Below, in pieces: positions 23,818 through 37,994 of a stretch of DNA of 64,000 bases. The position numbers and the translations under genes were made by a program. Under the pieces are notes generated by a model. That model saw only the letters and a program-made list of their open reading frames with translations. It did not search any database and was not told where the DNA came from. This DNA comes from Glandiceps talaboti (taxonomy: Eukaryota > Hemichordata > Enteropneusta > Spengelidae). Where the stretch lies: contig NC_135568.1 of assembly GCF_964340395.1 (NCBI RefSeq), forward strand, positions 21,095,081 to 21,159,080. Reading direction: 5' to 3'. Each line of letters starts with the position of its first letter. The stretch's first letter is position 1.

Positions 23818-26022
23818 ATTATGATGAAGATTTCTTAAATCAGATTATACATCATAAGGGTGTTTTAGAAAACAACATGATTGACCCATTGTACGAGAGC
23901 AATGTCGCAATGAATCAAAATATTTCCTTGGAAGAGGTTGAAAAGGTTGTTAACAAGGTCAAGCGAGGAAAATCTGTCGGTATTGATCGCATTCCAGGTG
24001 AAGTCCTAAAAAACGATGTATCTATTTCAGTGTTGCATAATCTGTTTCAATTGTGCTTTGACAGTGGTTTGATACCAGATGTTTGGCGTTTTGCTACAAT
24101 CGTACCGATTCCTAAGGATCGTTCAGCTGATCCACGTATTCCGTTAAACTATCGCGGTATTAGTTTACAAAGTGTCATATGCAAGCTTTATTGTTCAATT
24201 TTGAATGCTCGTTTAATTACTCATCTAGAAAATAATGACCTCCTGGTTGATGAGCAAAATGGTTTCAGGAAAGGTCGCTCATGTGAAGACCATATTTTTG
24301 TTCTAACTTCTGTTATTCGTAATAGACTTGTAAATAACTTGCCCACTTTTGCAGCCTTCTTAGACTTGCGGAAAGCGTTTGATTGTGTGAATCGTGAGGC
24401 GTTGTTATATAGGTTATTAATTAGTGGAGTTAACGGTAAATTTTATAACGCTATAAAGGCCATGTACACTGATACTAGTGCTGCCGTCAATCTGAATGGG
24501 CACCTGTCTAGTAGTTTCCCTACGAATAGTGGTGTCAGACAAGGAGACAATCTTTCACCTACTCTATTTTCACTGTTTATAAATGATTTAGCTGTTATTA
24601 TTAAGGAATCGCCTCCAGGTATTAGAATTGGAGATATAAAGTTGAATATATTATTATATGCAGATGATATTGTACTTCTGTCCGATAACGAGGATGGTCT
24701 TCAGGAAATGTTAAATATTTTCTTTGCTTGGTGTAAAAAATGGCGATTAAAAGCAAACATAGTGAAGTCAAAAGTAATTCATTTTAGAAAGAAAGGCACT
24801 GTTTGTACTGGTTTTAACTTTATGATCGGTACTGAAACAATAGAGATTGTTAATAAGTACAAATATTTGGGTATTGTTTTGCATGAATTTCTTGACTTTT
24901 CTATTACTGCTAATGCGCTTGCTGAGTCGGCTGGTAGAGCTTTAGGTGCAGTCTGTTCCAAATTCAGGTCACTGAATAATATGGGTTTTAATACATTCAC
25001 TAAATTGTTCAATGCATCTGTGGTACCAATTCTTGAATATTGCTCGGGTATCTGGGGTTTTCAAAACTTCTCGTCGTGTGATTTAATTCAGAATCGGGCA
25101 ATAAGGTTTTATTTAGGTGTTCACAAATTCGCACCTACTCTCGCTATTAATGGAGACACTGGTTGGGATTCGTGTATTGCGAGTAGGTGGGGTAATATGG
25201 CCCGGTATTGGAACAGACTTTGTAACCTTGACAGTGATAGGTTAACTAGTAAGATTTTCTTTTGGGACCATGCGCTGTGTGTCGGCAATTGGTCTTCTGA
25301 AATGTATGACATCTTTGAAAGTCTAGATATTGATGAGTTGATTCCATGTGATACTGGGATTGTCAGGTTACGTAAACAGTCGAATTGTACTGAAAACTGG
25401 TATATGCATGTTCGTAACAAACCGAAATTACGCACGTACAGTATCTTTAAAAGAACATATCGTCGTGAAAATTATTTAGATTTAGATTTGTCGAGAGCTG
25501 AACGTTCTCTTTTTGTTCAGTTACGAATAGGAATACTTCCACTCAGGATTGAAACAGGTCGTTTTAGGGGCGAGGTGTTACATGCTCGCCTCTGTGTGTT
25601 ATGTAATGCAGATTCAATTGAGGATGAATCTCACTTTTTATTTCACTGTTCATTCTATCAGGATTTAAGAACACATTTTTACAATATTATACTTGAGTCT
25701 AATCCAAATTTTGTAAACTTTAATGAGACTGAGAAATGGAACTTTATAATGATCAATATGCCTAGAGCAACTTGTAAATTTATTCACAAAGCTTACACCA
25801 GAAGGTGTAATCATCTTTATATAACAATGTAGTATGTTACTTTTCTTTACTTGTTATGACTGTCCTCTTTGCACCCCTTATTTTTAAGTGCTTTATACGA
25901 GTAATTCAGTTTTGTAGTGACTAATAAGCCCGGTGGGCTGGGTGATGTGTTTGCTTTCTGATATTGTTATTGCTAAAATGTATATCACATGTCACTATAA
26001 TAAACAACCTTTACTTTACTTA
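23818..26022 (+). mobile_element. 5'-truncated non-LTR retrotransposon (LINE)
   Basis: It is inserted in the 59-bp satellite with a 9-bp target duplication CATACCATG (23,809-23,817 and 26,023-26,031). The left end falls inside the RT coding region, so the endonuclease portion was never copied. The right end carries a 190-bp 3' UTR ending with CTTTACTTTACTTAC. The open reading frame and clean duplication suggest a fairly recent insertion. Confidence 0.88.
23820..25832 (+). CDS. LINE reverse transcriptase, 5'-truncated but uninterrupted
   Basis: About 670 codons are open from the insertion boundary to a TAG; an internal ATG lies at 23,877. Reverse transcriptase motifs occur in order: GIDRIPGEVLK, NYRGISLQSV, NGFRKGRSCEDH, AFLDLRKAFD, SGVRQGDNLSPTLF, the catalytic LLYADDIVLL and KYKYLGI. 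A C-terminal CVLC...H...HC cluster matches the zinc-binding tail found in many LINE RTs. No apurinic-type endonuclease is present, because of truncation. It copies LINE RNA into DNA by target-primed reverse transcription; this copy is not expected to be mobile by itself. The clade is not assigned firmly. Confidence 0.9.
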   Translation, partial: YDEDFLNQIIHHKGVLENNMIDPLYESNVAMNQNISLEEVEKVVNKVKRGKSVGIDRIPGEVLKNDVSISVLHNLFQLCFDSGLIPDVWRFATIVPIPKDRSADPRIPLNYRGISLQSVICKLYCSILNARLITHLENNDLLVDEQNGFRKGRSCEDHIFVLTSVIRNRLVNNLPTFAAFLDLRKAFDCVNREALLYRLLISGVNGKFYNAIKAMYTDTSAAVNLNGHLSSSFPTNSGVRQGDNLSPTLFSLFINDLAVIIKESPPGIRIGDIKLNILLYADDIVLLSDNEDGLQEMLNIFFAWCKKWRLKANIVKSKVIHFRKKGTVCTGFNFMIGTETIEIVNKYKYLGIVLHEFLDFSITANALAESAGRALGAVCSKFRSLNNMGFNTFTKLFNASVVPILEYCSGIWGFQNFSSCDLIQNRAIRFYLGVHKFAPTLAINGDTGWDSCIASRWGNMARYWNRLCNLDSDRLTSKIFFWDHALCVGNWSSEMYDIFESLDIDELIPCDTGIVRLRKQSNCTENWYMHVRNKPKLRTYSIFKRTYRRENYLDLDLSRAERSLFVQLRIGILPLRIETGRFRGEVLHARLCVLCNADSIEDESHFLFHCSFYQDLRTHFYNIILESNPNFVNFNETEKWNFIMINMPRATCKFIHKAYTRRCNHLYITM

Positions 26023-26070
26023 CATACCATGCTATCAGTTCACTCTAACAGGACTGGCCAACATGATGTA

Positions 26071-26332
26071 TCTTACAGTCTAAAATGTCACCTACTTCCA
26101 CATGTTTCCTTTGTCCTATATTATCAATCTAGCCTGATCTGGGCTACATTTTGTATAACTACATACATGTCTGAAGAGTTTAAATGCTAAAGGATGTTCT
26201 AATGGCATTGGCCCTGATCAATTTTAGACTGTTATTCTTTTGGATTGCCTGACCTATGAGATTTTATTATTGAGTTGGACCACATGAATCATTCACCAAA
26301 CTAGATACTGGATCCTAGTTTTTACAACTCTT
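26071..26332. other. Intronic spacer before the giant array
   Basis: Unique AT-rich sequence. The last 40 bases grade into degenerate copies of the 39-bp unit (CTAGATACTGGATCC). Confidence 0.5.
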
Positions 26333-29300
26333 ACAGTAACCCATGTATTGAAACTAAACACTAGATATTGTACAGTAACCCATCTATTGAAACTAAACAC
26401 TAGATATTGTAGAGTAACCCATGTATTGAAACTAAACACTAGATATTGTATAGTAACCCATGTATTGAAACTAAACACTAGATATTGTATAGTAACCCAT
26501 CTATTGAAACTAAACACTAGATATTGTATAGTAACCTATCTATTGAAACTAAACACTAGATATTGTATAGTAACCCATCTGTTGAAACTAAACACTAGAT
26601 ATTGTACAGTAATCCATCTATTGAAACTAAACACTACATATTGTATAGTAACCCATCTATTGAAACTAAACACTAGATATTGTAGAGTAATCCATCTATT
26701 GAAACTAAACACTAGATATTGTATAGTAACCCATCTATTGAAACTAAACACTAGATATTGTATAGTAACCCATGTGTTGAAACTAAACACTACATATTGT
26801 ATAGTAACCCATCTATTGAAACTAAACACTAGATATTGTAGAGTAATCCATCTATTGAAACTAAACACTAGATAGTGTATAGTAACCCATCTATTGAAAC
26901 TAAACACTAGATATTGTAGAGTAATCCATCTATTGAAACTAAACACTAGATATTGTATAGTAACCCATCTATTGAAACTAAACACTAGATATTGTATAGT
27001 AACCCATCTATTGAAACTAAACACTACATATTGTACAGTAACCCATGAATTGAAACTAAACACTACATATTGTAGAGTAACCCATCTATTGAAACTAAAC
27101 ACTAGATATTGTACAGTAACCCATCTATTGAAACTAAACACTAGATATTGTATAGTAACCCATGTGTTGAAACTAAACACTAGATATTGTAGAGTAATCC
27201 ATCTATTGAAACTAAACACTACATATTGTATAGTAACCCATCTATTGAAACTAAACACTAGATATTGTACAGTAACCCATCTATTGAAACTAAACACTAG
27301 ATATTGTAGAGTAATCCATCTATTGAAACTAAACACTACATATTGTATAGTAACCCATGTGTTGAAACTAAACACTAGATATTGTATAGTAACCTATCTA
27401 TTGAAACTAAACACTAGATATTGTAGAGTAATCCATCTATTGAAACTAAACACTATATATTGTAGAGTAATCCATCTATTGAAACTAAACACTAGATATT
27501 GTAGAGTAATCCATCTATTGAAACTAAACACTACATATTGTATAGTAACCCATGTGTTGAAACTAAACACTAGATATTGTATAGTAACCCATCTATTGAA
27601 ACTAAACACTAGATATTGTATAGTAATCCATCTATTGAAACTAAACACTAGATATTGTAGAGTAATCCATCTATTGAAACTAAACACTAGATATTGTATA
27701 GTAACCCATCTATTGAAACTAAACACTAGATATTGTACAGTAATCCATCTATTGAAACTAAACACTACATATTGTATAGTAACCCATCTATTGAAACTAA
27801 ACACTACATATTGTAGAGTAACCCATGTGTTGAAACTAAACACTAGATATTGTATAGTAACCCATGTATTGAAACTAAACACTAGATATTGTATAGTAAC
27901 CCATCTATTGAAACTAAACACTAGATATTGTATAGTAACCCATCTATTGAAACAAAACACTACATATTGTATAGTAACCCATCTATTGAAACTAAACACT
28001 AGATATTGTAGAGTAATCCATCTATTGAAACTAAACACTACATATTGTATAGTAACCCATGTATTGAAACTAAACACTGGATATTGTATAGTAACCCATC
28101 TATTGAAACTAAACACTACATATTGTAGAGTAACCCATGTATTGAAACTAAACACTAGATATTGTAGAGTAATCCATCTATTGAAACTAAACACTAGATA
28201 TTGTAGAGTAACCCATCTATTGAAACTAAACACTAGATATTGTAGAGTAATCCATCTATTGAAACTAAACAATACATATTGTATAGTAACCCATGTATTG
28301 AAACTAAACACTAGATATTGTAGAGTAATCCATCTATTGAAACAAAACACTACATATTGTATAGTAACCCATCTATTGAAACTAAACACTAGATATTGTA
28401 GAGTAATCCATCTATTGAAACTAAACACTACATATTGTATAGTAATCCATCTATTGAAACTAAACACTAGATATTGTAGAGTAACCCATCTATTGAAACT
28501 AAACACTAGATATTGTAGAGTAACCCATGTATTGAAACTAAACACTAGATATTGTAGAGTAACCCATCTATTGAAACTAAACACTAGATATTGTATAGTA
28601 ACCCATGTATTGAAACTAAACACTAGATATTGTATAGTAACCCATCTATTGAAACTAAACACTAGATATTGTATAGTAACCCATGTATTGAAACTAAACA
28701 CTAGATATTGTATAGTAACCCATCTATTGAAACTAAACACTAGATATTGTATAGTAACCCATGTATTGAAACTAAACACTAGATATTGTAGAGTAACCCA
28801 TCTATTGAAACTAAACACTACATATTGTAGAGTAACCCATGTATTGAAACTAAACACTAGATATTGTATAGTAACCCATGTATTGAAACTAAACACTAGA
28901 TATTGTAGAGTAACCCATCTATTGAAACTAAACACTAGATATTGTAGAGTAACCCATGTATTGAAACTAAACACTAGATATTGTATAGTAACCCATCTAT
29001 TGAAACTAAACACTAGATATTGTATAGTAACCCATGTGTTGAAACTAAACACTACATATTGTATAGTAACCCATCTATTGAAACTAAACACTAGATATTG
29101 TATAGTAACCCATCTATTGAAACTAAACACTAGATATTGTAGAGTAACCCATGTATTGAAACTAAACACTACATATTGTATAGTAACCCATCTATTGAAA
29201 CTAAACACTAGATATTGTATAGTAACCCATGTGTTGAAACTAAACACTAGATATTGTATAGTAACCCATGTATTGAAACTAAACACTAGATATTGTATAG

Positions 29301-32300
29301 TAACCCATCTATTGAAACTAAACACTAGATATTGTATAGTAACCCATGTGTTGAAACTAAACACTAGATATTGTATAGTAACCCATCTATTGAAACTAAA
29401 CACTAGATATTGTACAGTAACCCATGTATTGAAACTAAACACTAGATATTGTATAGTAACCCATCTATTGAAACTAAACACTACATATTGTATAGTAACC
29501 CATCTATTGAAACTAAACACTAGATATTGTATAGTAACCCATGTGTTGAAACTAAACACTACATATTGTATAGTAACCCATCTATTGAAACTAAACACTA
29601 GATATTGTATAGTAACCCATCTATTGAAACTAAACACTAGATATTGTATAGTAACCCATCTATTGAAACTAAACACTAGATATTGTAGAGTAATCCATCT
29701 ATTGAAACTAAACACTACATATTGTATAGTAACCCATGTGTTGAAACTAAACACTAGATATTGTATAGTAACCCATCTATTGAAACTAAACACTAGATAT
29801 TGTATAGTAACCCATCTATTGAAACTAAACACTAGATATTGTACAGTAATCCATGTGTTGAAACTAAACACTAGATATTGTACAGTAACCCATCTATTGA
29901 AACTAAACACTAGATATTGTATAGTAACCCATCTATTGAAACTAAACACTAGATATTGTATAGTAACCCATCTATAGAAACTAAACACTAGATATTGTAT
30001 AGTAACCCATCTATTGAAACTAAACACTACATATTGTATAGTAACCCATCTATTGAAACAAAACACTAGATATTGTATAGTAACCCATCTATTGAAACTA
30101 AACACTAGATATTGTATAGTAACCCATCTATTGAAACTAAACACTAGATATTGTATAGTAACCCTTGTGTTGAAACTAAACACTAGATATTGTATGGTAA
30201 CCCATGTGTTGAAACTAAACACTAGATATTGTATAGTAACCCATCTATTGGAACTAAACACTACATATTGTATAGTAACCTATCTATTGAAACTAAACAC
30301 TAGATATTGTATAGTAACCCATCTATTGAAACTAAACACTAGATATTGTATAGTAACCCATGTGTTGAAACTAAACACTACATATTGTATAGTAACCCAT
30401 GTGTTGAAACTAAACACTAGATATTGTATAGTAACCCATCTATTGGAACTAAACACTACATATTGTATAGTAACCTATCTATTGAAACTAAGCACTAGAT
30501 ATTGTATAGTAACCCATCTATTGAAACTAAACACTACATGAGTAACCCATCTATTGAAACTAAACACTACATATTGTATAGTAACCCATCTATTGAAACT
30601 AAACACTACATATTATATAGTAACCCATCTATTGAAACTAAACACTAGATATTGTATAGTAACCTATCTATTGAAACTAAACACTACATATTGTATAGTA
30701 ACCCATCTATTGAAACTAAACACTACATATTATATAGTAACCCATCTATTGAAACTAAACACTAGATATTGTATAGTAACCTATCTATTGAAACTAAGCA
30801 CTAGATATTGTATAATAACCCATCTATTGAAACTAAACACTAGATATTGTACAGTAACCCATGTATTGAAACTAAACACTAGATATTGTACAGTAACCCA
30901 TCTGTTGAAACTAAACACTAGATATTGTAGAGTAACCTATCTGTTGAAACTAAACACTAGATATTGTATAGTAACCCATGTGTTGAAACTAAACACTAGA
31001 TATTGTATAGTAACCCATCTGTTGAAACTAAACACTAGATATTGTAGAGTAACCTATCTGTTGAAACTAAACACTAGATATTGTATAGTAACCCATGTGT
31101 TGAAACTAAACACTAGATATTGTACAGTAACCCATCTATTGAAACTAAACACTAGATATTGTATAGTAACCCATTTATTGAAACAAAACACTACATATTG
31201 TATAGTAACCCATCTATTGAAACTAAACACTAGATATTGTAGAGTAATCCATCTATTGAAACTAAACACTACATATTGTATAGTAACCCATGTATTGAAA
31301 CTAAACACTGGATATTGTGTAGTAACCCATCTATTGAAACTAAACACTACATATTGTAGAGTAACCCATGTATTGAAACTAAACACTAGATATTGTAGAG
31401 TAATCCATCTATTGAAACTAAACACTAGATATTGTAGAGTAACCCATCTATTGAAACTAAACACTAGATATTGTAGAGTAATCCATCTATTGAAACTAAA
31501 CAATACATATTGTATAGTAACCCATGTATTGAAACTAAACACTAGATATTGTAGAGTAATCCATCTATTGAAACTAAACACTAGATATTGTAGAGTAACC
31601 CATGTATTGAAACTAAACACTAGATATTGTATAGTAACCCATCTATTGAAACTAAACACTAGATATTGTAGAGTAATCCATCTATTGAAACTAAACACTA
31701 GATATTGTAGAGTAACCCATGCATTGAAACTAAACACTAGATATTGTAGAGTAATCCATCTATTGAAACTAAACACTAGATATTGTATAGTAACCCATGT
31801 ATTGAAACTAAACACTAGATATTGTAGAGTAACCCATCTATTGAAACTAAACACTACATATTGTAGAGTAACCCATGTATTGAAACTAAACACTAGATAT
31901 TGTATAGTAACCCATGTATTGAAACTAAACACTAGATATTGTAGAGTAACCCATCTATTGAAACTAAACACTAGATATTGTAGAGTAACCCATGTATTGA
32001 AACTAAACACTAGATATTGTATAGTAACCCATGTATTGAAACTAAACACTACATATTGTAGAGTAACCCATCTATTGAAACTAAACACTAGATATTGTAT
32101 AGTAACCCATGTATTGAAACTAAACACTAGATATTGTAGAGTAACCTATCTGTTGAAACTAAACACTAGATATTGTAGAGTAACCCATGTATTGAAACTA
32201 AACACTACATATTGTAGAGTAACCCATCTATTGAAACTAAACACTAGATATTGTATAGTAACCCATGTGTTGAAACTAAACACTACATATTGTATAGTAA

Positions 32301-35300
32301 CCCATCTATTGAAACTAAACACTAGATATTGTATAGTAACCCATCTATTGAAACTAAACACTAGATATTGTAGAGTAACCCATGTATTGAAACTAAACAC
32401 TACATATTGTATAGTAACCCATCTATTGAAACTAAACACTAGATATTGTATAGTAACCCATCTATTGAAACTAAACACTAGATATTGTATAGTAACCCAT
32501 CTATTGAAACTAAACACTAGATATTGTATAGTAACCCATCTATTGAAACTAAACACTAGATATTGTATAGTAACCCATCTGTTGAAACTAAACACTAGAT
32601 ATTGTACAGTAACCCATGTATTGAAACTAAACACTAGATATTGTAGAGTAACCCATGTATTGAAACTAAACACTAGATATTGTAGAGTAACCCATCTATT
32701 GAAACTAAACACAAGATATTGTATAGTAACCCATGTATTGAAACTAAACACTAGATATTGTATAGTAACCTATGTATTGAAACTAAACTAGATATTGTAG
32801 AGTAACCCATGTATTGAAACTAAACACTAGATATTGTACAGTAATCCATCTATTGAAACTAAACACTAGATATTGTATAGTAACCCATGTATTGAAACTA
32901 AACACTAGATATTGTAGAGTAATCCATCTATTGAAACTAAACACTAGATATTGTACAGTAATCCATCTATTGAAACTAAACACTAGATATTGTATAGTAA
33001 CCCATGTATTGGAGCTAAACACTAGATATTGTATAGTAACCTATCTGTTGAAACTAAACACTAGATATTGTAGAGTAACCCATCTATTGAAACTAAACAC
33101 TACATATTGTATAGTAACCCATCTATTGAAACTAAACACTAGATATTGTATAGTAACCCATGTATTGAAACTAAACACTAGATATTGTATAGTAACCCAT
33201 CTATTGAAACTAAACACTAGATATTGTAGAGTAATCCATCTATTGAAACTAAACACTAGATATTGTATAGTAACCCATGTATTGAAACTAAACACTAGAT
33301 ATTGTATAGTAACCCATGTGTTGAAACTAAACACTAGATATTGTGTAGTAACCCATGTATTGAAACTAAACACTAGATATTGTATAGTAACCCATCTATT
33401 GAAACTAAACACTAGATATTGTATAGTAACCCATGTGTTGAAACTAAACACTAGATATTGTATAGTAACCCATCTATTGAAACTAAACACTAGATATTGT
33501 AGAGTAACCCATCTATTGAAACTAAACACTAGATATTGTATAGTAACCCATCTATTGAAACTAAACACTACATATTGTATAGTAACCCATCTATTGAAAC
33601 TAAACACTAGATATTGTATAGTAACCCATGTGTTGAAACTAAACACTACATATTGTATAGTAACCCATCTATTGAAACTAAACACTAGATATTGTATAGT
33701 AACCCATCTATTGAAACTAAACACTAGATATTGTATAGTAACCCATCTATTGAAACTAAACACTAGATATTGTAGAGTAATCCATCTATTGAAACTAAAC
33801 ACTACATATTGTATAGTAACCCATGTGTTGAAACTAAACACTAGATATTGTATAGTAACCCATCTATTGAAACTAAACACTAGATATTGTATAGTAACCC
33901 ATCTATTGAAACTAAACACTAGATATTGTACAGTAATCCATGTGTTGAAACTAAACACTAGATATTGTACAGTAACCCATCTATTGAAACTAAACACTAG
34001 ATATTGTATAGTAACCCATCTATTGAAACTAAACACTAGATATTGTATAGTAACCCATCTATAGAAACTAAACACTAGATATTGTATAGTAACCCATCTA
34101 TTGAAACTAAACACTACATATTGTATAGTAACCCATCTATTGAAACAAAACACTAGATATTGTATAGTAACCCATCTATTGAAACTAAACACTAGATATT
34201 GTATAGTAACCCATCTATTGAAACTAAACACTACATATTGTATAGTAACCCATCTATTGAAACAAAACACTAGATATTGTATAGTAACCCATCTATTGAA
34301 ACTAAACACTAGATATTGTATAGTAACCCATCTATTGAAACTAAACACTAGATATTGTATAGTAACCCTTGTGTTGAAACTAAACACTAGATATTGTATA
34401 GTAACCCATGTGTTGAAACTAAACACTAGATATTGTATAGTAACCCATCTATTGGAACTAAACACTACATATTGTATAGTAACCTATCTATTGAAACTAA
34501 ACACTAGATATTGTATAGTAACCCATCTATTGAAACTAAACACTAGATATTGTATAGTAACCCATGTGTTGAAACTAAACACTACATATTGTATAGTAAC
34601 CCATGTGTTGAAACTAAACACTAGATATTGTATAGTAACCCATCTATTGGAACTAAACACTACATATTGTATAGTAACCTATCTATTGAAACTAAGCACT
34701 AGATATTGTATAGTAACCCATCTATTGAAACTAAACACTACATGAGTAACCCATCTATTGAAACTAAACACTACATATTGTATAGTAACCCATCTATTGA
34801 AACTAAACACTACATATTATATAGTAACCCATCTATTGAAACTAAACACTAGATATTGTATAGTAACCTATCTATTGAAACTAAGCACTAGATATTGTAT
34901 AATAACCTATCTATTGAAACTAAACACTAGATATTGTATAGTAACCCATCTATTGAAACTAAACACTAGATATTGTATAGTAACCCATCTATTGAAACTA
35001 AACACTAGATATTGTATAGTAACCCATCTATTGAAACTAAACACTAGATATTGTATAGTAACCCATCTATTGAAACTAAACACTAGATATTGTATAGTAA
35101 CCCATGTGTTGAAACTAAACACTACATATTGTATAGTAACCCATGTGTTGAAACTAAACACTAGATATTGTATAGTAACCCATCTATTGGAACTAAACAC
35201 TACATATTGTATAGTAACCTATCTATTGAAACTAAGCACTAGATATTGTATAGTAACCCATCTATTGAAACTAAACACTACATGAGTAACCCATCTATTG

Positions 35301-37834
35301 AAACTAAACACTACATATTGTATAGTAACCCATCTATTGAAACTAAACACTACATATTATATAGTAACCCATCTATTGAAACTAAACACTAGATATTGTA
35401 TAGTAACCTATCTATTGAAACTAAGCACTAGATATTGTATAATAACCCATGTATTGAAACTAAACACTACATATTGTATAGTAACCCATCTGTTGAAACT
35501 AAACACTACATATTGTATAGTAACCCATGTATTGAAACTAAACACTAGATATTGTATAGTAACCCATCTGTTGAAACTAAACACTAGATATTGTAGAGTA
35601 ACCTATCTGTTGAAACTAAACACTAGATATTGTATAGTAACCCATGTGTTGAAACTAAACACTAGATATTGTACAGTAACCCATCTATTGAAACTAAACA
35701 CTACATATTGTATAGTAACCCATCTATTGAAACTAAACACTAGATATTGTATAGTAACCCATCTATTGAAACTAAACACTAGATATTGTATAGTAACCTA
35801 TCTATTGAAACTAAACACTAGATATTGTATAATAACCCATGTATTGAAACTAAACACTAGATATTGTATAGTAACCCATCTATTGAAACTAAACACTAGA
35901 TATTGTATAGTAACCTATCTATTGAAACTAAACACTAGATATTGTACAGTAACCCATGTATTGAAACTAAACACTAGATATTGTATAGTAACCCATGTAT
36001 TGAAACTAAACACTAGATATTGTATAGTAACCCATCTATTGAAACTAAACACTACATATTGTATAATAACCTATCTATAGAAACTAAACACTACATATTG
36101 TATAGTAACCCATCTATTGAAACTAAACACTAGATATTGTATAGTAACCCATCTATTGAAACTAAACACTAGATATTGTATAGTAACCCATCTATTGAAA
36201 CTAAACACTAGATATTGTATAGTAACCCATCTATTGAAACTAAACACTAGATATTGTATAGTAACCCATCTATTGAAACTAAACACTAGATATTGTATAG
36301 TAACCCATCTATTGAAACTAAACACTAGATATTGTATAGTAACCCATCTATTGAAACTAAACACTAGATATTGTAGAGTAACCCATCTATTGAAACTAAA
36401 CACTAGATATTGTATAGTAACCCATCTATTGAAACTAAACACTAGATATTGTATAGTAACCCATCTATTGAAACTAAACACTAGATATTGTACAGTAACC
36501 CATCTATTGAAACTAAACACTAGATATTTTATAGTAACCCATCTATTGAAACTAAACACTACATATTGTAGAGTAACCCATCTATTGAAACTAAACACTA
36601 CATATTGTATAGTAACCCATCTATTGAAACTAAACACTAGATATTGTATAGTAACCCATCTATTGAAACTAAACACTAGATATTGTATAGTAACCCATCT
36701 ATTGAAACTAAACACTAGATATTGTAGAGTAACCCATGTATTGAAACTAAACACTAGATATTGTATAGTAACCCATCTATTGAAACTAAACACTAGATAT
36801 TGTAGAGTAATCCATCTATTGAAACTAAACACTAGATATTGTATAGTAACCCATCTATTGAAACTAAACACTAGATATTGTATAGTAATCCATCTATTGA
36901 AACTAAACACTAGATATTGTAGAGTAACCCATGTATTGAAACTAAACACTAGATATTGTACAGTAACCCATCTATTGAAACTAAACACTAGATATTGTAG
37001 AGTAACCCATGTATTGAAACTAAACACTAGATATTGTATAGTAATCCATCTATTGAAACTAAACACTAGATATTGTATAGTAACCCATGTATTGAAACTA
37101 AACACTAGATATTGTAGAGTAACCCATCTATTGAAACTAAACACTAGATATTGTACAGTAACCCATCTATTGAAACTAAACACTAGATATTGTATAGTAA
37201 TCCATCTATTGAAACTAAACACTAGATATTGTACAGTAACCCATCTATTGAAACTAAACACTAGATATTTTATAGTAACCCATCTATTGAAACTAAACAC
37301 TACATATTGTAGAGTAACCCATCTATTGAAACTAAACACTACATATTGTATAGTAACCCATCTATTGAAACTAAACACTAGATATTGTATAGTAACCCAT
37401 CTATTGAAACTAAACACTAGATATTGTAGAGTAACCCATCTATTGAAACTAAACACTAGATATTGTATAGTAACCCATCTATTGAAACTAAACACTAGAT
37501 ATTGTAGAGTAACCCATGTATTGAAACTAAACACTAGATATTGTATAGTAACCCATCTATTGAAACTAAACACTAGATATTGTAGAGTAACCCATGTATT
37601 GAAACTAAACACTAGATATTGTATAGTAACCCATGTATTGAAACTAAACACTAGATATTGTAGAGTAACCCATCTATTGAAACTAAACACTAGATATTGT
37701 ATAGTAACCCATGTATTGAAACTAAACACTAGATATTGTACAGTAACCCATCTATTGAAACTAAACACTAGATATTGTATAGTAACCCATCTATTGAAAC
37801 TAAACACTAGATAGTGTATAGTAACCCATCTATT
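26333..37834. repeat. 39-bp minisatellite, about 295 units over 11.5 kb
   Basis: The unit is TATTGAAACTAAACACTAGA plus TATTGTATAGTAACCCATC. Length is held at 39 bp almost throughout, with rare exceptions: 33-bp units with CTACATGAGTAACC near 30,538, 34,741 and 35,281, and a 2-bp loss near 32,787. Because 39 is a multiple of three, one frame on each strand stays open for hundreds of codons (13-residue period KLNTRYCIVTHLL on +, FSFNRWVTIQYLV on -). Variable sites include CTAGA/CTACA, TATAG/TAGAG/TACAG, CCC/TCC and CATCTATT/CATGTATT/CATGTGTT. Marker runs recur in blocks, showing segmental duplication inside the array. Confidence 0.96.
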
Positions 37835-37873
37835 ACGTTAATAGCGTTATTCATATTGTTATTTTGTCAATAG

Positions 37874-37994
37874 TTGTGTGCAGCATCTGCAGCTAAACTA
37901 CATATTCTACTAGAAACCAGACCAATAGCCTCAACTCAGGAAGCTTGCTATCTACTAGGTTCTGTTGATAAAGCTCTGGTCAGATCACTTAGAG
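37874..37994 (+). CDS. NBEAL1/2-like: NBEAL-like exon F (40 codons + 1 base)
   Basis: The acceptor is ttttgtcaatag before TTGTGTGCA and the donor is CTTAGAG/gtaagg; phase 0 in, phase 1 out. It encodes LCAASAAKLHILLETRPIAS, then TQEACYLLGSVDKALVRSLR. The AKLHxLLxTRP and EACYLLGxVxxxL pattern is conserved in NBEAL proteins directly after the WLEMAQIG exon. The acceptor lies 39 bp after the end of the giant minisatellite. Confidence 0.85.

Larger units (their letters stand above)
21149..26070. repeat. 59-bp satellite, interrupted twice
   Basis: Units are built on CTGTAAGATATGACATTCAT, GCCATGCTATCAGCTACCAC and TCACATCTGTACTACTAGT. One copy precedes the hAT-like element, about eleven lie at 23,132-23,817, and a partial unit follows the LINE at 26,023. 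The two insertions account for most of the span. Confidence 0.85.

Noticed and set aside
26894-29977. 1,027-codon ORF in the 39-bp array (and 955-codon antisense ORF)
   Set aside because: An automatic result of a 39-bp unit without stops in one frame per strand. The product is a 13-residue repeat on either strand, with no start context, and it is intronic in the NBEAL-like gene.
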